NCBI GenBank assembly: GCA_049426725.1
Contig: JBMSYN010000031.1
Location: 1-10,798 of the forward strand
From: UBA961 sp049426725
Lineage (GTDB): Bacteria > Bacteroidota > Ignavibacteria > Kapaibacteriales > UBA961
Length of the DNA stretch: 10,798 nt
Direction of reading: 5' to 3'
Position 1 is the stretch's first letter; every line of letters begins with the position of its first letter. Below are positions 7,600-10,798 of the stretch, in pieces. Below the pieces are notes generated by a model, which saw only the letters and a program-made list of their open reading frames with translations, made no database searches and was not told where the DNA came from. Position numbers and translations under genes: made by a program.

Positions 7600-8486
7600 T
7601 GAAACATTCAATCAAGCATACAATTCTCTCTCTTTGCGCCGCTTGCTCCATCCTTGCTCTTTCAGGTTGCGAAGATCCGGTTGCATTTGATTATATCCCT
7701 GAATACGCAGTTGAAGCATATTTGCTTGTTGATGAGCCTATTACAGGCATCATGATCACAAAAAGTCAGCCAGTTGCAGATTCATTCGTCTATGAAAATA
7801 GTATAGTTCGTGATGCTAAAGTGTATATCATTCGCAATCAGAAAGATACGATGACACTTCAGTTCTACCCTTCAGTACGAGGCGGCGAATATAGATTTCC
7901 TGATTCATCTATCAAAGTTCAATCTTCAACGAGATATGACTTATCAGTATCCTTACCTGATGGAAAACGCATAACCGGAACAACATTCACTCCTGGTAGA
8001 ATGTCATGGATTACACCTCCAAAAAGTGTTCTGCAATATCCAACTGATACACTGAATCTATTCGCTCCTGATTCTCTCTCGATCTCATGGACTGCGCTTC
8101 CCGGCATTCCTGAGTATTTGATAGCCATTACATGTGAAGATACATTGGGTTATGGTCAGTATTTAAATCCTCCTTCTCTTGATAGCAATAGAAAGATTTA
8201 TAGATTCTTTCGAAGAAATGCTGATAATCCACGACTTCGTAATATGACGCTCTACGGATTTTTCCAAGGAACCAAGGCCCCGGTCGTATGGACTGCTTTC
8301 CGATGGTATGGCAAACACAGATTAAGCATTATTGCCCCCGATCCAAACTTTTTGAAATGGTTTAAAGCGGGCTGGGGAGGAAATCAATATGACTATCGCC
8401 TCGCCAGCGTTCAAGGGGGGCTTGGAGTGTTTGCCTCCGGTTCCTATGTTGAACAGGAAACATTTCTCCTCAAAAATCAAGAATAA
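7599..8486 (+). CDS. DUF4249-type outer-membrane lipoprotein, partner of the TonB-dependent receptor
   Basis: A 295-residue predicted lipoprotein. The N-terminus (MKHSIKHT, hydrophobic stretch, LALSGC) is a lipobox with lipidated Cys24. Acidic residues directly after it (C-E-D) resemble the Bacteroidota lipoprotein export signal that sends lipoproteins to the outer face of the outer membrane. The mature part is beta-rich. The opening (YAVEAYLLVDEPITGIMITKSQP) and the end (GGLGVFASGSYVEQ) match the pattern of DUF4249 proteins, commonly encoded right behind TonB-dependent receptors. The start codon shares one base with the receptor's stop (TAATG), so the two are almost surely co-translated. By analogy with other receptor-lipoprotein pairs it may act as a lid or substrate-capture subunit, but no biochemical role is established for the family that I can cite. 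It is not SusD: too short and without the helical repeats. Confidence 0.8.
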   Translation: MKHSIKHTILSLCAACSILALSGCEDPVAFDYIPEYAVEAYLLVDEPITGIMITKSQPVADSFVYENSIVRDAKVYIIRNQKDTMTLQFYPSVRGGEYRFPDSSIKVQSSTRYDLSVSLPDGKRITGTTFTPGRMSWITPPKSVLQYPTDTLNLFAPDSLSISWTALPGIPEYLIAITCEDTLGYGQYLNPPSLDSNRKIYRFFRRNADNPRLRNMTLYGFFQGTKAPVVWTAFRWYGKHRLSIIAPDPNFLKWFKAGWGGNQYDYRLASVQGGLGVFASGSYVEQETFLLKNQE

Positions 8487-8489
8487 ACT

Positions 8490-8533
8490 AAAAGGCCTGA
8501 ATCATGTGAATAACCCCATGTTTCAGGCCTTTT
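8490..8533 (+). terminator. Long-stem terminator after the receptor-lipoprotein operon
   Basis: A perfect 12-bp stem (AAAAGGCCTGAA at 8490-8501, TTCAGGCCTTTT at 8522-8533) begins 4 bases after the stop. A further CATG/CATG pairing (8503-8506 with 8517-8520) extends it past one mismatch, leaving a 10-base loop. The A-rich left arm and T-rich right arm make it potentially bidirectional, though no convergent gene exists here. Confidence 0.88.
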
Positions 8534-8550
8534 CTTCATTTCCACATACC

Positions 8551-8579
8551 CTTGAAGTTGGACAATATTTTGTATTTTG
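8551..8579 (+). promoter_or_regulatory. Candidate promoter for the DsbD-domain operon
   Basis: CTTG (8551-8554) is followed 18 bases later by TATTTTG (8573-8579), close to the Bacteroidota pattern of a TTTG-like -33 element and TAnnTTTG -7 element but one base short in the latter. TATTTTG is directly duplicated (8566-8572 and 8573-8579). A strong terminator ends at 8533, so a promoter is expected between there and the gene at 8613. Confidence 0.3.
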
Positions 8580-8598
8580 TCCCACCTTAACAACTGTC

Positions 8599-8603
8599 AA
8601 AGG
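8599..8603 (+). promoter_or_regulatory. Ribosome binding site that sets the start of the lone DsbD N-terminal-domain gene
   Basis: AAAGG lies 9 bases before the ATG at 8613 but only 3 before the in-frame ATG at 8607, and it falls inside the reading frame that would begin at the TTG at 8577. It therefore favours 8613. Confidence 0.5.
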
Positions 8604-8612
8604 CGAATGGTG

Positions 8613-9107
8613 ATGAGTTCTCTCCTTCAATTCCTACTCATGCTCTTGATGATTGCTCTGCCCACAGGCATTGCATCCTCAGCAGAGCCATCCCATTGCA
8701 AGGTTTCCGTACCCAAGTCAGTCAAAGGAAAAGCGGGCGACAGCATCAATGTTCCCGTTAAATTCAAGCTCGACAAAAAATGGTATATCTATGGTTTTAG
8801 CATGATGATCAATGCAGAGGGTATTGGTCCTCAACAAACGGATGTCTATTTCACCGACTCCACCGGAATGGTGAAACATGGAACAGTCATTGCGCCAAAA
8901 CCACATACCAAATATGATGAGTCTTTTGAAATGGATGTTCATTCCTATAAAGGCTCTTTTACTTGTACATTGCCCATCACCATAGATGAAAAAGCTTCAA
9001 AAGGGAAGATTCAATTTCCGATTGAAGTCACCTATCAATTATGTGATGGCAGCATGTGTTTGCCACCAACTACAATATCATTGCCATTTGCAGTGATTGT
9101 TAAATAA
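8613..9107 (+). CDS. Secreted single-domain protein of the DsbD N-terminal (nDsbD) family
   Basis: A 164-residue predicted periplasmic protein consisting of a signal peptide (MSSLLQFLLMLLMIAL, cut near SSA/EPS at residue 24) and one nDsbD immunoglobulin-like domain. Signature elements are EGIGP, P-P-T-K-Y-D-E-S-F-E style strands (PKPHTKYDESFE), and the redox pair in VTYQLCDGSMCLPP: C144 and C149, CX4C, followed by the usual PP. In DsbD this domain takes electrons from the membrane core and passes them to periplasmic thiol proteins. Two further cysteines, C29 and C118, are unusual for the domain and could form a structural disulfide. The gene ends 10 bases before dsbD and surely shares its transcript. 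It may be an additional electron-output module for the neighbouring DsbD or a substrate-specific adaptor; both are inference. There is no membrane anchor or lipobox. Confidence 0.85.
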   Translation: MSSLLQFLLMLLMIALPTGIASSAEPSHCKVSVPKSVKGKAGDSINVPVKFKLDKKWYIYGFSMMINAEGIGPQQTDVYFTDSTGMVKHGTVIAPKPHTKYDESFEMDVHSYKGSFTCTLPITIDEKASKGKIQFPIEVTYQLCDGSMCLPPTTISLPFAVIVK

Positions 9108-9117
9108 ATCAGACAAT

Positions 9118-10798
9118 ATGTTAGCAAGCATCATGAATATCACCTCGATTCGTGTCAACATTTCACTGACTTTGTCATTCTTTGTGACAATACTCCTCGC
9201 ATGCTTTCCTGCTCAAGCTTTTCAATCCGGTTTAAAGGAACATGCAAAAATCTCGCTCGACAAACAGCAATTTGTCGTCAAAGCGGGCGATACTGTCATG
9301 GTGCGTGTTTCGATGGACATCGAATCCGGTTGGCATGCATATGATCATTTGCAAAATGGTCGGAATGCAAAATCTGGTTCGGGTATTGGTCCTTCTCCAA
9401 CCACAATCAAATCACTGAAAAACACTGTCTTTTCTGTTGGAAGATTGCAAGCCCCGAAATCAGACATCTCTTATGATTCCACCTTCGAAGTACAAATCGG
9501 AACATGGCATGGAAGGATAGCGATAACGGTTCCACTCATCATCAAAAAGACATTGAAAAAAGGGATCTATGTTGATTCTCTTGAAGTGGAATCTCAAGTC
9601 TGTACTGATGAAGGTATCTGCACCTATCCCAAAAAACGCTATGCGATTCTCATCAATGTGAATCAAGAAGCAACTGATATCACAGCAGCCGATACTGCGG
9701 CAATTGCAGCAGTGGACTCGACAGCAGTTGCGCCAACTGAACAAGCCAAAACACCTGCGCCCAAGAAGAGCGAAGCGAAAGTTTCCGAAGGCAAAGTATC
9801 GGAATCTCAACAAGAATATAATAATGCAAAGAATGAAGGTGTTTTCTCATTTTTATGGGCTGCCATTCTTGCCGGTTTCGCCGCACTGACCACACCTTGC
9901 GTCTATCCGATGATTCCGATTACGGTGTCATTCTTCACGAAGCGTTCTGAAAAACCGAGTGCAAGAAGTGTTGTCGATTCCATGGTGTTTGCAACCGGAA
10001 TCATCGCAACATTCACGATTCTTGGTTTGCTCTTTGCGCTCCTTTCAAATGCTGCTGGCATTAGAAATTTTGCAAATGATCCGCTCATGAATTTATTCCT
10101 TGCAACGATATTTATTGTCTTTGCATTCAATCTCTTTGGCGCTTTTGAAATCATGTTGCCACCGAGCTTGCTGAACAAACTCAATTCTGCTTCTTCAAAA
10201 GGCAATAGTTTTGGTAGTGTATTGCTCATGGGCATTACATTCTCCATCACTTCATTCACCTGTACACTTGGTTTTGTTGCCGCCGCATTTGGTGAGGCCG
10301 CAAGCGCAGTGAAGGGAGGCGAAGGAGATCTCTTCTATCCGATGCTCGGCATGCTTGGTTTTTCCACTGCATTCGCATTGCCATTTTTCCTTCTTGCATT
10401 ATTTCCTTCCAGACTCAATAAGCTTCCAAAAGCAGGTACATGGATGAATAATGTGAAAGTGGTTCTTGGCTTCCTCGAACTTGCTTTGGCGCTTAGTTAT
10501 CTCAGCAGAACAGATGCAACATGGGAATTGGGATTATTCTCACGCGAACTCATTCTTGCATTCTGGGTTGGTTGCAGTATTCTCAGCATGCTCTATATTC
10601 TTGGTCTTTTCCGCATGAAACTCGATTCACCCGTGCAGAATCTCAGCGCAATGCGCGTGGTTTGGGCATTGATGTTTGCAACGGTTTCATTCTATTTATT
10701 ACAAGGAATTTTTGGTCGCCCCGTTGGTGAATTCGAAGCATTTATTTATTCTGATTCTTCTGCGCCCGCGGCAACCGCCTCGATTGGTGGTTCTGCAA
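9118..10798 (+). CDS. dsbD: Thiol:disulfide interchange protein DsbD (3' end outside window)
   Basis: An inner-membrane protein that carries electrons from cytoplasmic thioredoxin to periplasmic thiol proteins. The 560 codons present hold a signal peptide (cut near AQA/FQ, residue 34), an nDsbD domain at about 40-180 with redox pair C162/C168 in VCTDEGIC (CX5C, as in E. coli), an Ala/Pro/Lys-rich linker at about 181-240, and a membrane core of eight predicted helices (241-535). The core cysteines are C261 in TTPCVYPM and C382 in SFTCTLGF, 121 apart as in the family. The frame is open at the window end, where the C-terminal thioredoxin domain with its CxxC should follow. The start could also be the in-frame ATG at 9133; neither has a clear ribosome site and both keep the signal peptide. 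The preceding lone nDsbD gene is a tandem relative (shared KAGD and GIGP motifs). Roles in cytochrome c maturation or disulfide isomerisation cannot be separated here. Confidence 0.93.
   Translation, partial: MLASIMNITSIRVNISLTLSFFVTILLACFPAQAFQSGLKEHAKISLDKQQFVVKAGDTVMVRVSMDIESGWHAYDHLQNGRNAKSGSGIGPSPTTIKSLKNTVFSVGRLQAPKSDISYDSTFEVQIGTWHGRIAITVPLIIKKTLKKGIYVDSLEVESQVCTDEGICTYPKKRYAILINVNQEATDITAADTAAIAAVDSTAVAPTEQAKTPAPKKSEAKVSEGKVSESQQEYNNAKNEGVFSFLWAAILAGFAALTTPCVYPMIPITVSFFTKRSEKPSARSVVDSMVFATGIIATFTILGLLFALLSNAAGIRNFANDPLMNLFLATIFIVFAFNLFGAFEIMLPPSLLNKLNSASSKGNSFGSVLLMGITFSITSFTCTLGFVAAAFGEAASAVKGGEGDLFYPMLGMLGFSTAFALPFFLLALFPSRLNKLPKAGTWMNNVKVVLGFLELALALSYLSRTDATWELGLFSRELILAFWVGCSILSMLYILGLFRMKLDSPVQNLSAMRVVWALMFATVSFYLLQGIFGRPVGEFEAFIYSDSSAPAATASIGGSA

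Noticed and set aside
7599..8486. SusD-like glycan-binding lipoprotein
   Set aside because: At 295 residues it is too short, beta-rich rather than helical, and its ends match the DUF4249 pattern instead.
8577..8612. TTG start extending the lone nDsbD protein
   Set aside because: It would put charged and polar residues (NNCQRR) before the signal peptide and overlap the ribosome site at 8599-8603.
9903..10259. A 118-codon open frame on the minus strand
   Set aside because: It lies wholly inside the DsbD membrane core, whose motifs and cysteines are clear on the + strand; it is a shadow of that gene and has no recognisable domain.

Overview
The window reads as a chromosomal segment from an AT-rich member of the Bacteroidota/Chlorobiota (FCB) group. 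Three things point there: two large secreted proteins ending in type IX secretion (T9SS) type A-like sorting domains, a TonB-dependent receptor with the N-terminal carboxypeptidase-regulatory-like domain typical of this phylum, and a DUF4249-type lipoprotein directly behind it. Ignavibacteria/Kapabacteria-like lineages would fit, but that finer placement is a guess. All recognised genes are on the + strand, and coding density is high. The gaps are 68, 106, 64, 126 and about 10 bases, so no stretch over 300 bases lacks a gene. I see no tRNA, rRNA, CRISPR array, insertion sequence or attachment site.

Layout: (1) 42-1937, a surface von Willebrand A (VWA) protein with an intact metal site and a T9SS tail; (2) 2006-4429, a second T9SS cargo with an IPT/TIG-like N-terminus and two tandem copies of a four-cysteine, CBM9-like domain. 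A hairpin lies between these two genes and a strong terminator follows the second. (3) 4536-5246, pdxJ, vitamin B6 synthesis; (4) 5311-7599, a TonB-dependent outer-membrane receptor; (5) 7599-8486, a DUF4249-type lipoprotein whose start codon shares a base with the receptor's stop. A 12-bp-stem terminator follows. (6) 8613-9107, a small secreted protein that is a lone DsbD N-terminal domain; (7) 9118 to the window end, DsbD itself, with its own N-terminal domain and eight-helix membrane core, cut off before the expected C-terminal thioredoxin domain.

How the genes may work together: the first two look like cell-surface or secreted proteins for binding or adhesion. The receptor and lipoprotein look like one outer-membrane uptake unit whose substrate cannot be read from sequence. 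The last two look like a periplasmic electron-delivery unit drawing reductant from the cytoplasm, with a doubled N-terminal domain. PdxJ is housekeeping. The least explained items are the paired four-cysteine repeats in gene 2 and the extra lone DsbD N-terminal domain. Apart from these I see no clearly new multi-gene system.
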